A DNA stretch of 64,000 nt from DATEPR01 sp036273855 (GCA_036273855.1 DASUGU010000049.1:124001-188000); one strand, 5' to 3'. Positions 35,617 through 44,063 are shown, numbered from the stretch's first letter. The notes: generated by a model not told the origin, from the letters alone. A program made the numbers and translations.

Positions 35617-36192
35617 ATGAGCTTTCCCCCGCAGGGCGGACAACCGCAGCAGCCCTACCCCCCAGGGGCGTGGGGACAGCCACCCCAGTACCAGCAGTCA
35701 CCGCAGTACCAGCAGTCCAGGCCGCCGGCCGGGCTGGGCATGCTGCACGGCTACGCCGGCGACCCGCGCTACCCGTCGCCGCGCAAGTTGCGCCGGGTGT
35801 TCGGCTTCACCGTCGACTGGGTCATCCACGTCGGTTGCGCGGTCGCCACGGAGGTCGGCGCACAGCACGTGCCGTCGCTGGCCAAGCTGCCGGTCGTGTG
35901 GGCGATCGTGGTGTGGTTGGTCGTGTCGTTCCTGCACCGCGTGCCGATCCAGGCGGCCTGCGGCACCACGCTGGGCAAGGCGCTGTTCGGGCTGCGCATG
36001 ATCCGCCCGGTCGACGGCGGCAAGCCCGGGTTCGGTCAGCTGGCAGGCGCGTGGGTGCGGGGCATCTGGGTGTCGATCATCGTGGTGGTCGGCCTGCTCG
36101 GCGCCTCGACGACGGGCGACGACGTGGACGAGGACAAGGCGTTCCTGCCCGTCGTCCGCAGCCGCGACGTGCGGGCGCTGCGCGGCGCCTGA
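35617..36192 (+). CDS. RDD family membrane protein
   Basis: 191 residues. A Pro/Gln/Tyr-rich cytoplasmic N-terminus (1-50) with repeated PQYQQS units leads into an RDD domain: RRVFGFTVDWVIHVG (Arg and Asp), a second hydrophobic segment near 85-100, then TLGKALFGLRMIRP and a last segment GIWVSIIVVVGLLGA. Three membrane helices are predicted. RDD proteins are poorly understood; transport of ions or small molecules has been suggested for some. Divergent from the kinase gene, so both may share the region 35401-35616. Confidence 0.82.
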   Translation: MSFPPQGGQPQQPYPPGAWGQPPQYQQSPQYQQSRPPAGLGMLHGYAGDPRYPSPRKLRRVFGFTVDWVIHVGCAVATEVGAQHVPSLAKLPVVWAIVVWLVVSFLHRVPIQAACGTTLGKALFGLRMIRPVDGGKPGFGQLAGAWVRGIWVSIIVVVGLLGASTTGDDVDEDKAFLPVVRSRDVRALRGA

Positions 36193-36207
36193 CCGAGGCG
36201 CCCGACT

Positions 36208-36903
36208 TCAGCCGCCGAGCATGTCCGAAATGGACACTGCTCGGCCGGGCTCGGCCTGTGGCGGGTCGAACGAGACCGACCCCGCCATCGTCACCACCAT
36301 CGTGCGGAACTCCGGGCCGTGCGCCACGAACGGCGTGGAGAACTCGATCGACACCAGCTTGCTGCCGTCCTCCGAGGGCACCAGCGCCTCGATCTGGAAC
36401 ACCGTGCTGGTCCCGCCGTCCGGCGGTTCGGGCAGCCCGGGGAACGTGGGTGTCGGCAGTTCACGACTGCACTCGACGAACAGCATCGGCCTGCCCTGCA
36501 CGTCGACCAGGTCGGCCTGACCCTGGTCGCCTGCCTCCGACTTGGTGACCAGCAGGTCCTTCAGCAGCACCCTGGGGTTGACCTTCTCCGGGAACTCCTG
36601 CAGCGCCACCACCAGCGACGACGAGATCGCCGTACCATCCACAGCGGACAGATGCCGGCCGACGCCGCAGTACACGCCGTTGCGCGAGGCCAGGGCGTGC
36701 AGGTAGGACGTGAGCAGGTCGATCATCACGTCGGCGATCCGCTGCTGGTCCGGGTCGGCCCGCTCGTGCAGCACCTCCGTCGCCACGGCCATGTTCTCGT
36801 CGATGGCGTCGGTGGGCAGCGGTACGTAGCCGGTCGGGATCTCGACCCAGAACTCGGTGAGTTCGTCCGACGAGTCGCTGAGCGCGGACTGGATGTTGGT
36901 CAC
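36208..36903 (-). CDS. Hypothetical protein of a type VII secretion-linked operon
   Basis: 231 residues, acidic, without signal peptide or membrane segment. N-terminal helical half (EVLHERADPDQQRIADVMIDLLTSYLHALASR) and beta-rich C-terminal half ending in SVSFDPPQAEPGRAVSISDMLGG. No family recognised. Its GTG start overlaps the stop of the T7SS-secreted-type gene as GTGA, so it is co-translated with it. A chaperone or immunity-like partner is possible by position only. Confidence 0.7.
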   Translation of the reverse strand: MTNIQSALSDSSDELTEFWVEIPTGYVPLPTDAIDENMAVATEVLHERADPDQQRIADVMIDLLTSYLHALASRNGVYCGVGRHLSAVDGTAISSSLVVALQEFPEKVNPRVLLKDLLVTKSEAGDQGQADLVDVQGRPMLFVECSRELPTPTFPGLPEPPDGGTSTVFQIEALVPSEDGSKLVSIEFSTPFVAHGPEFRTMVVTMAGSVSFDPPQAEPGRAVSISDMLGG

Positions 36904-38153
36904 GACAAAGCCTTCTTGGCGTCCTTGTAGACATCGGTGACGGCGCTCTTGGCCTTCATGCCGAGGTTGATGGCGCCGGAGACGTCGTCACCGGCGTGGG
37001 TGAGCACGGTGTTGGCCACCGCCGGCAGCTTGAGCGCGTTCACCGCGGTGTCGACACCGGGGATCTTGGCGATCATCTTCGCCGCGAAGCCCGGCTTGCC
37101 GACCATGGTGGACGCGATGTCGCTGATCTTGCCGATGCCGGACACGCCCTCGCCGACCACGTCCGCGCCCTTGATCGCCTTGGACGCCACGCCCACGCCG
37201 GGCACCACGCTGAGCAGATCGGTGACGCCGGTCATCGCGGCACCCAGGGACTGCTTGTTGAAGTGGCCGTGCACGAGCTGGTCGATCCCGGCCCGGAACT
37301 GCGGATTGGCCGCGTCGCAGGCCAGCGCGCCGGCACCGGCGACCACCGAGACGCCCAGCGCGATGGCGTCGATCGGCGGCGGCGTGACCAGCGCGACGAG
37401 CCCGCCGATGGCGGCGATCGTGGACAGCACCGAGTGGATGGCGTCGAGGTGGTCCTTCACCCAGCCGCCGACCGCCTTGAGGGCGTTGCCGATGCTGCTG
37501 AACATGCTGCTGAACATGCCCGGCTTGTGCGGCGCGAGCTTGCTGGTCGCCTGCTTGAGCGCGTTCGCGGCCTTGCTGGCCACGTCGTCGTGCTGGCTGG
37601 CCAGGTCCTTGGCCTGCTTCATGATCGACTCGAGCGTGTTGCCCGCGTCGCCCACCTTGGAGGCCGCGGTGTTGACCGCCGACTCGGCCTCGTTGAGCAG
37701 GTTCTGCGCCTGCTGCAGCGACTGGGCGTCCGGGAACTGCTTGCCGGCCAGGCCCAGGTCGGGGTTCGACTTGGCCTGTTCGAGCTCGTTCTTGGCCTGC
37801 TCGTACTGCTGCTGGGCGGCCGCGGCCGCCTGGTCCAGCCTGCTCGCCACGTCCTTGAAGTTGGACAGGTCGGTGTGCCAGCCGGACAGCACGTGCACCG
37901 CGGTCTCCAGCGACTCCTGCGCGTGCGACATGTCGGTGACGAGCTTGTCGTTGAGGTGGCTGCGGAAGGCGTTGCCCGCGTCGCCCTGCCAGACGGCGTC
38001 GTTGGCGTTCTTCAGCTTGGTGATCAGACCGTTGGCCTCGGTCAGCGAACCGACCGCCTTGCCGATCTTGTCGCCCATCGAGGCGACGTCGCCGGGCACG
38101 CCGGGCACCGGGTTGAAACCGAGGTGCGGGTACGTCGTGGTGTCGTCGGACAT
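36900..38153 (-). CDS. Putative type VII secreted protein with WXG-like N-terminus
   Basis: 417 residues. Residues 20-110 form a helical hairpin with a WxG turn (VWQGDAGNAF, near 54-58), as in ESX/WXG100 substrates. A long coiled-coil region (105-200, Gln/Ala-rich) and a hydrophobic section (about 235-275, LSTIAAIGGLVALVTPPPIDAIALGVSVVAGAGALACD) follow. The C-terminus is Lys/Val/Ala-rich without toxin motifs I recognise. Two bases after the small WXG100 gene and overlapping the next gene by GTGA: a three-gene unit. No secretion ATPase is nearby. Confidence 0.78.
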   Translation of the reverse strand: MSDDTTTYPHLGFNPVPGVPGDVASMGDKIGKAVGSLTEANGLITKLKNANDAVWQGDAGNAFRSHLNDKLVTDMSHAQESLETAVHVLSGWHTDLSNFKDVASRLDQAAAAAQQQYEQAKNELEQAKSNPDLGLAGKQFPDAQSLQQAQNLLNEAESAVNTAASKVGDAGNTLESIMKQAKDLASQHDDVASKAANALKQATSKLAPHKPGMFSSMFSSIGNALKAVGGWVKDHLDAIHSVLSTIAAIGGLVALVTPPPIDAIALGVSVVAGAGALACDAANPQFRAGIDQLVHGHFNKQSLGAAMTGVTDLLSVVPGVGVASKAIKGADVVGEGVSGIGKISDIASTMVGKPGFAAKMIAKIPGVDTAVNALKLPAVANTVLTHAGDDVSGAINLGMKAKSAVTDVYKDAKKALS

Positions 38154-38155
38154 GG

Positions 38156-38470
38156 CTACTCGCCACCCAGCGCGCTGGTCATCTTGCCCAGGGCGTCCGC
38201 CACGGCCTGCTCGGTCTTCTGGTAGTTGCCGTAGACGTTCTGGACGCCGTCGCCGGTGTCCTTGGTCATCGAGTGGATCTGCGTCATCCCGTAGTGCCAG
38301 GTGCTCTGGAAGTCGTTGGCGGCACCGTTGAGGTCGTCCGTGCCGATCTGCAGGTCGTCGCCGGCCGATTTCATCGCGTCGAGCGCGTCGCTCATGTTCT
38401 CGTCGGACTGGTGCAGCGAGTCCACGAACTGTTTCAACGCGTCCAGATCGACCTGAAAGAAGGACCCCAC
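38156..38470 (-). CDS. WXG100-like small protein
   Basis: 104 residues, nearly all helical with a central turn (FQSTWHYGMTQIH), giving the size and shape of WXG100 (ESAT-6-like) proteins, although the turn is WxxG rather than WxG. The GTG at 38470 is chosen because GGGGTGAGG lies just upstream and the protein then starts at GSFFQVDLDALKQF; the longer frame up to 38509 has no site. Two bases separate it from the next gene. It probably dimerises with the N-terminus of the 417-residue protein (inference). Confidence 0.82.
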   Translation of the reverse strand: MGSFFQVDLDALKQFVDSLHQSDENMSDALDAMKSAGDDLQIGTDDLNGAANDFQSTWHYGMTQIHSMTKDTGDGVQNVYGNYQKTEQAVADALGKMTSALGGE

Positions 38471-38539
38471 AGCCTCACCCCTCGTCACATGACCATCCGC
38501 GGCAGCCACATGCTAGCCAGCGGCGCCCGCATCGGTTGG

Positions 38540-39310
38540 TCAGTCGGGGAACTTCGGGGTGCGCTTCTCCAGGAACGACGCCATACCCTCACGGGCGGCC
38601 GGCGTCTGCGACGCGGCGGCCATCACTTCCAGCGCGATCGCGTAGGCGTCCGCCTCGGGCCGGTCGAGCTGCGCGTAGAGGGTCTGCTTGCCCAGCGCCT
38701 TGCTGGCCCGGCTGCCCCGGGTCGCGCGGGCCAGCAGCTCGGCGACGCCGGAGTCGAGCTGGTCATCCGGCACCACCCGGTTGACCAGCCCCCACGCGAG
38801 TGCCGTGTCCGCGTCCACGACGTCCCCGGTCAGGGCCATCTCCATCAGACGCTTCCGCCCGATCGCCCTGGCCACCGGCACCGCCGGGGTGTGACAGAAC
38901 CAGCCACCCCGCCCGCCCGGCAGCGCGAACCCGGCCGACCGCGCGGCCACCGCCAGATCACACGAGGCCACCAGTTGGCACCCGGCCGCCGTGGCCAGCC
39001 CGTGCACCCTGGCGACCACCACCTGCGGCACACCCTCGATGGTGTGCATCAGGTCGGTGCACAGCCGCAACAGCTCCCGCGTCCCGGCCAGGTTCCGGCC
39101 GGCCACGTCGGCGAAGTCGTGCCCCGCCGAGAACACCGGCCCGGCGCCGGCCAGCACGATCCCGGTGGCGTCCGTCGCGGCCGCGGCGTTGAACCCGTCG
39201 ACCAGTTCGGCCAGGTGGTCGGCGGACAGCGAGTTCCGCCGGGCGGCCCGGTCCATCGTGATGGTCACCGTGTCGCCGTCACGCTCCGAGCGAATGTGCT
39301 CGTACCCCAT
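38540..39310 (-). CDS. Enoyl-CoA hydratase family protein
   Basis: 256 residues, crotonase fold. Oxyanion segments: VFSAGHDFADVAGR (about 60-73) and VHGLATAAGCQLVASCDLAVAAR (about 103-125). The segment GGWFCHTPAVPVARAIGRKR lacks the second catalytic Glu of classical hydratases, resembling ECHDC3-type proteins. It ends FLEKRTPKFPD. It stands alone between the WXG100 gene and the AhpD-like gene. Reaction uncertain. Confidence 0.88.
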   Translation of the reverse strand: MGYEHIRSERDGDTVTITMDRAARRNSLSADHLAELVDGFNAAAATDATGIVLAGAGPVFSAGHDFADVAGRNLAGTRELLRLCTDLMHTIEGVPQVVVARVHGLATAAGCQLVASCDLAVAARSAGFALPGGRGGWFCHTPAVPVARAIGRKRLMEMALTGDVVDADTALAWGLVNRVVPDDQLDSGVAELLARATRGSRASKALGKQTLYAQLDRPEADAYAIALEVMAAASQTPAAREGMASFLEKRTPKFPD

Positions 39311-39377
39311 GAGGTCGAAACTACCCGGAGACGCCCTCTACCGTGGATGACCACCCGGCCGGACCGGACCGTGCCGG

Positions 39378-39863
39378 TCAGCTCGTCACGTTGGCGAACA
39401 TGCCGACCTCGTAGGAACCGCCCCGCTGGTTGACGATCACGGCGAGCCGGTTGGCCGCGTTGATCATGGCGACCAGCGCGACCAGCGCGCCGATCTGGTC
39501 GTCGTCGTAGTGCTTGCGCACCAGCGCCCAGGTCTCGTCGGACACGCCGAGGTGGGCGTCGGCCAGCCGGGTGCCCTCCTCGGCGAGTGCCAGCGCGGCC
39601 TGTTCGGCCTCGGTGAACACGGTGGACTCGCGCCAGGCCGCGACCAGGTTCAGCCGGACCGCGGTTTCGCCGGCAGCCGTGGCTTCCTTGGTGTGGAAGT
39701 CGATGCACCAGCCGCAGCCGTTGATCTGGCTGGCCCGCAGCGACACCAGTTCCTGTGTGGAGTTGGGCAGCGGCGACTGCTGGATCACCTGGCTGGCGTT
39801 GGCGAACCGCTTGGCGAACTTGGCGGTGATCTCGTTGTCGAACATGTTGAATCGGGCGTCCAT
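39378..39863 (-). CDS. Carboxymuconolactone decarboxylase / AhpD-like protein (ECF41 partner)
   Basis: 161 residues. The AhpD-like redox core reads QINGCGWCIDFHTKEA, with the CxxC pair (CGWC) and downstream His, so peroxidase-type thiol chemistry is likely rather than lactone decarboxylation. The ATG at 39863 follows AGGGAGGACG. It is divergent from an ECF41 sigma factor, the standard pairing of that group, and has its own ECF41-like promoter. Probably a stress-induced antioxidant enzyme. Confidence 0.9.
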   Translation of the reverse strand: MDARFNMFDNEITAKFAKRFANASQVIQQSPLPNSTQELVSLRASQINGCGWCIDFHTKEATAAGETAVRLNLVAAWRESTVFTEAEQAALALAEEGTRLADAHLGVSDETWALVRKHYDDDQIGALVALVAMINAANRLAVIVNQRGGSYEVGMFANVTS

Positions 39864-39903
39864 GACGTCGTCCTCCCTGTGGTGTCGCACTGGACGAACA
39901 CGA

Positions 39904-39931
39904 GACGCCGGCGACCCCGAGCCCTGTGACG
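39904..39931 (-). promoter_or_regulatory. ECF41-type promoter of the AhpD-like gene
   Basis: On the minus strand CGTCACA (39931-39925) and CGTC (39907-39904) are separated by 17 bases. The ECF41 consensus is TGTCACA and CGTC; six of seven -35 bases match. It lies 41 bases upstream of the ATG at 39863. Confidence 0.6.
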
Positions 39932-39972
39932 GCGCGACCGCGTGACCCGCGCCACACTCAACGGGCGCCCGG

Positions 39973-39999
39973 TGTCACACCAGGACGGTCCCCGGCGTC
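39973..39999 (+). promoter_or_regulatory. ECF41-type promoter of the sigma gene (autoregulation)
   Basis: Exact TGTCACA (39973-39979), 16-base spacer, exact CGTC (39996-39999), 37 bases before the sigma factor ATG. This is the known ECF41 target motif, so the sigma factor should activate its own gene. Confidence 0.75.
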
Positions 40000-40036
40000 T
40001 GGTGGATGACACAGTCGAGAGTCACGAGGAGCCACC

Positions 40037-40936
40037 ATGGCCGACGACCGCAGCCGCCCGGACCCCGCCACCGAGGCGTTCGTCGCCCACCGCAACCTGC
40101 TGTTCACCGTCGCCTACGAGATGCTCGGCTCGGCGGCGGACGCGGAGGACGTCCTGCAGGAGACGTGGCTGCGCTGGGCGGGCGTCGACATCGACACGGT
40201 GGAGAACCGGCGTGCCTACCTGGTCCGGATCACCACCCGGCAGGCCCTGTCCCGGCTGCGCACCCTGGGCCGCCGCAAGGAGTCCTACGTCGGCCCGTGG
40301 CTGCCCGAGCCCCTGCTGACCACGCCCGACGTCGCCGAGGACGTGGAGCTGGCGGAGAGCGTCTCGATGGCGATGCTGCTGGTCCTGGAGACGCTCACCC
40401 CGACCGAACGCGCGGTGTTCGTGCTGCGCGAGGTGTTCGACCTGACCTACGACGAGATCAGCGGAGCGGTCGACAAGACCCCGGCCGCGGTCCGCCAGAT
40501 CGCCCACCGGGCACGGTCCCATGTGGCGGCCCGCCGCCCCCGAGGAGCCGTGTCCGCGGCCGAGGCCCGGAACGCGCTGGACGCGTTCCAGCAGGCGGTC
40601 CAGACCGGCGACCTGCAACGCCTGCTGGACCTGCTGGCACCGGACGTCGTCTTCCTGGGCGACGGCGGCGGAGTGAAGCAGGCGGTGCTGGTGCCCGTGG
40701 TGGGAGCCAAGAAGGTGGCCCGCCTGCTGGCCGTGGGCCTGAACACCATCGCCGCCACGGCGACGGTGCGACCGGCCCAGGTCAACGGCTACCCGGCACT
40801 GATCCTCAGCTTCGACGGCGAGTTGGACACGGTTGTCGCGGTACGCATGGACGACGGCCAGATCACCGGCCTCTACGCGGTCCGCAACCCGGCGAAACTG
40901 TCCCACATGCAAGAGGAAACGGCCCTACACCGCTGA
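40037..40936 (+). CDS. ECF41-group RNA polymerase sigma factor (SigJ-like)
   Basis: 299 residues. Sigma region 2 (about 15-85: LLFTVAYEMLGSAADAEDVLQETWLRW), region 4 (about 118-165: LTPTERAVFVLREVFDLTYDEIS), then a SnoaL-like C-terminal domain (about 180-290) that in ECF41 factors regulates activity in place of an anti-sigma factor. No anti-sigma gene is adjacent, as expected. ATG with AGGAG upstream. Together with the divergent AhpD-like gene and matching promoters it forms a complete ECF41 module. The inducing signal is unknown. Confidence 0.92.
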   Translation: MADDRSRPDPATEAFVAHRNLLFTVAYEMLGSAADAEDVLQETWLRWAGVDIDTVENRRAYLVRITTRQALSRLRTLGRRKESYVGPWLPEPLLTTPDVAEDVELAESVSMAMLLVLETLTPTERAVFVLREVFDLTYDEISGAVDKTPAAVRQIAHRARSHVAARRPRGAVSAAEARNALDAFQQAVQTGDLQRLLDLLAPDVVFLGDGGGVKQAVLVPVVGAKKVARLLAVGLNTIAATATVRPAQVNGYPALILSFDGELDTVVAVRMDDGQITGLYAVRNPAKLSHMQEETALHR

Positions 40937-41184
40937 CCGTCCGGAAAGGACGTACAGGGCTCGCGCTCCGTTACGAGCACAAGCCTCCTGTGCGTGGGCC
41001 TGATGAGTCATGGCCCCGATATCTTCCTTCCATGACCGGTGGACCCGACTAGCCAACGGAGGCGGCACGAGTTGGGGCATCCAGCGGGTGGAGGGCACCA
41101 CCTGGCCGACGCCAAACCACAACCGTGACAACCTGGTGGCTGGCATCGAGGCGGGGTCGGGTTGCTGCTACAAGAAGGTGCAGA

Positions 41185-42018
41185 ATGACCAAGGATGACG
41201 AGTCGTCGCCGTTCCCGGTGCCACCGGGCGTCGATGTCAACGTACCGAGCGCGGCGCGCATCTATGACTACTTGCTCGGCGGCGCACACAGCCTCGCCGT
41301 CGACCGGCAATTCGGGGACAAGGTACTCGCCATCGCACCCGGTGTCGCCTGGGCCGCTCGTGCGAACCGCGAATTTGTGATGCGCGCCGCCGCCGCGTTG
41401 GCGCGCGAAGGATTCGACCAATGGATCGACTGCGGGTGCGGGCTGCCAGCGGTCGGAGCGGTGCACGAAGTCGTCCGACACATCGTGCCGGACGCGCGGG
41501 TGGCCTACGCGGACAACGAGGCTGTTGCGTACGCCTATGGCACGATGCTGGTCGAGAATCTGCCGCACACGATCATGCTGAACGGCGACGTGCGACACCC
41601 GGATACCTGGCTGGACGCACCGGAAACGCAGATGCTGTTGGATTTCGACCGGCCGATTGTCGTCGTGCTCGCAGCGGTGCTGCATTTCATCCCCGACGAG
41701 GACGACCCCACCACGATCATGGCCGACATCCGGGGCAGGTTGCCGCACGGGTCACGCCTGATCGTGTCCCACGGATGTATGGACGACAACGAGTCGGCGA
41801 CGCGCGAGGTCCAGGCGCTGTACAGGACGAGCAACAATCCGGGCCTGTCCCGCAACCTCGAGCAATTCACCGCCATCCTGACCGATGCCGGCTACGAGAT
41901 CACCGACCCGCCTGGGGTGACGTGGGTGACCGACATCTACCCGGAGCCGGACGACCCTCGATCGCCCGACGACGGGCCGCGCAGCGTGTGTTACGGCGCC
42001 GTGTGCACCGTGCCCTAG
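41185..42018 (+). CDS. SAM-dependent methyltransferase (DUF574 / SAV2177 family)
   Basis: 277 residues. Family opening PPGVDVNVPSAARIYDYLLGGAHSLAVDR, then FDQWIDCGCGLPAVGAVHEV (SAM motif I, unusual DCGCGLP), RVAYADNEAVA (motif II), VVVLAAVLHFIPDEDDP and a C-terminal GPRSVCYGAVC. The ATG at 41185 has AAGAAGG upstream; the frame is open earlier without coding character. This family is expanded in actinomycetes with unknown substrates. It marks the right edge of the core-like region before mobile-element remnants begin. Between the sigma gene and this one (40937-41184) I see only a short CGTCC/GGACG hairpin at 40938-40952. Confidence 0.88.
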   Translation: MTKDDESSPFPVPPGVDVNVPSAARIYDYLLGGAHSLAVDRQFGDKVLAIAPGVAWAARANREFVMRAAAALAREGFDQWIDCGCGLPAVGAVHEVVRHIVPDARVAYADNEAVAYAYGTMLVENLPHTIMLNGDVRHPDTWLDAPETQMLLDFDRPIVVVLAAVLHFIPDEDDPTTIMADIRGRLPHGSRLIVSHGCMDDNESATREVQALYRTSNNPGLSRNLEQFTAILTDAGYEITDPPGVTWVTDIYPEPDDPRSPDDGPRSVCYGAVCTVP

Positions 42019-42060
42019 AACGGATCGAACCCACACGAACCGGGTGCTGCCGCCCTGCCC

Positions 42061-42523
42061 GTGAATGGTCTGGGCGCCTGGCCAAAGCTGACGGCAGTCG
42101 CCACGGAGAACGACCTGCTCGACGTGGACCTCGCCGACCTGCCCGCCGGTTCAGCCGCCAAGATCAAACGCACGCTGCACGACATCGACCGCCGCCGCCA
42201 GCATCTGACGCTCCGGCCTGGCGAGGCCAACGACGAACTGTCCGTCACCGCCAGCTATGGAGCCGTTCGCCCAGCTCCATGCTCTCCAGCGCAGCCGGGC
42301 CGGCACCGTCAACGACCACTCGAACGAGGCGCGGAACGGCCGTAGCGCCGCCTCCCGACGAGGAGACGGCCCAACGGTGCTGAACGGATTACAGGCCCCT
42401 ACCAGGGGCCTGACAGAACACAATGCGAACCGCAGCGTGACGCGCAGCGGGTCGGGGGTCTGGGGGTCGTCCCAGGGTCGTCCCCCGGAACAAGCGACGG
42501 GCGACCCGGCGAGGTTGCGCTAG
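42061..42523 (+). pseudogene. Serine recombinase C-terminal remnant (frame-broken)
   Basis: No complete gene fits 42019-42549. A frame from 42061 (LPAGSAAKIKRTLHDIDRRRQHL) resembles the helical tail of large serine recombinases. Near 42257 it passes to another frame reading EPFAQLHALQRSRAGTVNDHSNEA, like the usual recombinase ending EPF-x-LH-x-AQRS. The two halves require a frameshift, and no catalytic domain is present. I read it as the decayed end of an integrase. Two 10-base direct repeats GGGTCGTCCC lie at 42464-42473 and 42475-42484. Confidence 0.4.
42392..42412. terminator. Short GC hairpin in recombinase remnant
   Basis: CAGGCCCCT and AGGGGCCTG (42392-42400 and 42404-42412) form a 9-base stem with a 3-base loop. 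It may be a terminator of the former recombinase gene. Confidence 0.4.
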
Positions 42524-42549
42524 CAACCGAGCAGGGTCGCCCTGAGCTC

Positions 42550-43008
42550 GTGGAGGTTAGGGAAGCTTATTATAACCCGAAAGACCAGGTCAAAGCCCTG
42601 GAACAGCTCCGAGAGAAGCTCCCCAGCCTCGACACGCTCCTCCCGGCAACGGCCAAGCGCGACCGTCCCCGACGTGCCCGGCAACTCGGCGCCGAGCAGA
42701 TCCAGGAGCTGATCGCTGGCTACCAAGCCGGCTCGACGGTGTACGAGCTGGGCGCCCAGTTCGGGATCGAACGACGAACCGTCAGTAACATCCTCCGCCG
42801 CCACGGCGTACCGATGCGCCGCCGCGGCCTCTCCCCGGACCAGGTCGACCTCGCTATCCACCTCTACAACCTCGGCTGGTCACTCGCCCGAACCGGCGAA
42901 CACCTGAAGGTCAACCACACCACCGTGCTGAACACACTGCGCGAACACGGCATCCCCACCCGAGACACCCATGGACGCCCGCGCACCGAAGCAGGTGGTC
43001 CTCGATGA
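42550..43008 (+). CDS. Resolvase-type helix-turn-helix protein
   Basis: About 152 residues from GTG 42550 (start uncertain; no ribosome site). Two helix-turn-helix units: AEQIQELIAGYQAGSTVYEL-GAQFGIERRTVSNILRRHGV and SPDQVDLAIHLYNLGWSLAR-TGEHLKVNHTTVLNTLREHGI, each like the C-terminal DNA-binding domain of resolvases. No catalytic domain. Such proteins occur beside recombinases in actinobacterial elements. Stop overlaps the next start as ATGA, so it is coupled to the DUF2637 gene. Confidence 0.75.
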   Translation: MEVREAYYNPKDQVKALEQLREKLPSLDTLLPATAKRDRPRRARQLGAEQIQELIAGYQAGSTVYELGAQFGIERRTVSNILRRHGVPMRRRGLSPDQVDLAIHLYNLGWSLARTGEHLKVNHTTVLNTLREHGIPTRDTHGRPRTEAGGPR

Positions 43009-43805
43009 CCAGCTCCACTGCCGAATTGCCCCGTTCATCAGGTTCAGGCGGCACCACGGTCGCTCAGGCGGTCACCGTGATCATGGGGATCGTCGTCGGC
43101 CTCACCTTCATGTTCGGGTTCGGCAACGTCCTCAACCTCGCGCTCCGCCTCGGCGTGCCGGTCTGGGTCGCTCCGCTCGTCGCGCCGGCCGTCGATCTCT
43201 CGATCCTCGGGCTCCTACTCGGCATTCGGCAACTGGCCCTGGCCGGGGCGACACCGGCGCAACTGCGGCCAGCCCGGCGACTGCTCATCTTCGCCAGCGC
43301 GGTCACCTTGGCGCTGAACGTTGCCGACCCGCTCGTCGCGGGCCAGTACGGCAAGGCTGCGTTCGACACCGTCGGGCCGTTGCTGCTGATCGGATGGGCG
43401 GAAGTGGGCCCGGATCTGCTAAGGGCGCTGACCATCGCAAACCCGACGGCTGAAGCGACGCCCGACGGCGTGAAGCCGGGACAGGTCGTGTTCGCCGAGG
43501 AACCGAACGCTGTCGAGCAGGCAATGCTGGAGCCTTCCGGCGAGGACACGAAGCTCGATAGCACTCCGGCCGATGGGCAGAGCAGCCGTGCTGCTTCCGA
43601 CATCGTTGATGACGATCTACTTCAGCGGGCGAGGGACGCGGACGCGCGTCATTGGGACGAGCATCGCCGACCGATCTCCGCGGATACCCTTCGCAGGAAG
43701 CTCCGGATCGGTGCGGCCCGCTCCAGATTGCTCGTAGCGATCATCAGGGCCGATTCGCAACAACGGTCAGCCCCAGATGAGGTGGCAGCCCAGGTTGGGG
43801 TGTGA
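43005..43805 (+). CDS. DUF2637-type membrane protein of a conjugative element
   Basis: 266 residues. Four predicted membrane segments in residues 20-145 (including AVTVIMGIVVGLTFMFGFGN and VPVWVAPLVAPAVDLSILGLL), followed by a hydrophilic tail with a helix-turn-helix-like end (SADTLRRKLRIGAARSRLLVAIIRAD). This matches DUF2637/SpdB-like spread proteins of actinomycete integrative conjugative elements. No replication initiator or TraB-type translocase is nearby, so the element is probably incomplete. Confidence 0.8.
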   Translation: MTSSTAELPRSSGSGGTTVAQAVTVIMGIVVGLTFMFGFGNVLNLALRLGVPVWVAPLVAPAVDLSILGLLLGIRQLALAGATPAQLRPARRLLIFASAVTLALNVADPLVAGQYGKAAFDTVGPLLLIGWAEVGPDLLRALTIANPTAEATPDGVKPGQVVFAEEPNAVEQAMLEPSGEDTKLDSTPADGQSSRAASDIVDDDLLQRARDADARHWDEHRRPISADTLRRKLRIGAARSRLLVAIIRADSQQRSAPDEVAAQVGV

Positions 43806-43811
43806 AGTCCG

Positions 43812-44063
43812 ATGATCGCCGCCTCGGAGCCCGAACGAGGGGGCATCGGCCCGGCCAAGGTGCGCCAACTGGCGGACAAGAAGGCGATCTTGGACAAGCT
43901 GACCAGGGTCATCACTGCTGGTTGTGGCGCGGAGCAACGCCACAACCAGCAGTGTGACGACCTCTGGCTCCGGCGAAGCGACCGCAGGAAGCACGTCAGG
44001 GTGGCGGCTGGCGGGCATGGCAACGCCGCCGTTGGTGCGCGCGTTTCCATCATCCAAGGTTGA
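43812..44063 (+). CDS. Short ORF interrupted by a strong hairpin (doubtful)
   Basis: 83 residues starting six bases after the DUF2637 stop (MIAASEPERGGIGPAKVRQL...). The first ~35 residues look coding (ADKKAILDKLTRVITA); the rest is read through a 21-base stem and loses coding character. It may be a truncated gene whose original end was replaced at the hairpin. Confidence 0.3.
   Translation: MIAASEPERGGIGPAKVRQLADKKAILDKLTRVITAGCGAEQRHNQQCDDLWLRRSDRRKHVRVAAGGHGNAAVGARVSIIQG
43908..43958. repeat. Long perfect inverted repeat (hairpin)
   Basis: Arms 43913-43929 (CACTGCTGGTTGTGGCG) and 43938-43954 are exact complements with an 8-base loop. With a one-base bulge at 43912 the stem extends four more pairs (43908-43911 with 43955-43958). 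No T-tract follows. It sits between the conjugative-element genes and the defence-like genes, so it may be a terminator, an element end, or a recombination site. Confidence 0.85.

Noticed and set aside
42464..42484. Tandem 10-base repeat GGGTCGTCCC as a possible attachment site or iteron
   Set aside because: Only two copies, separated by one base, in GC-rich degenerate sequence; no matching copy noticed at the other island edge.
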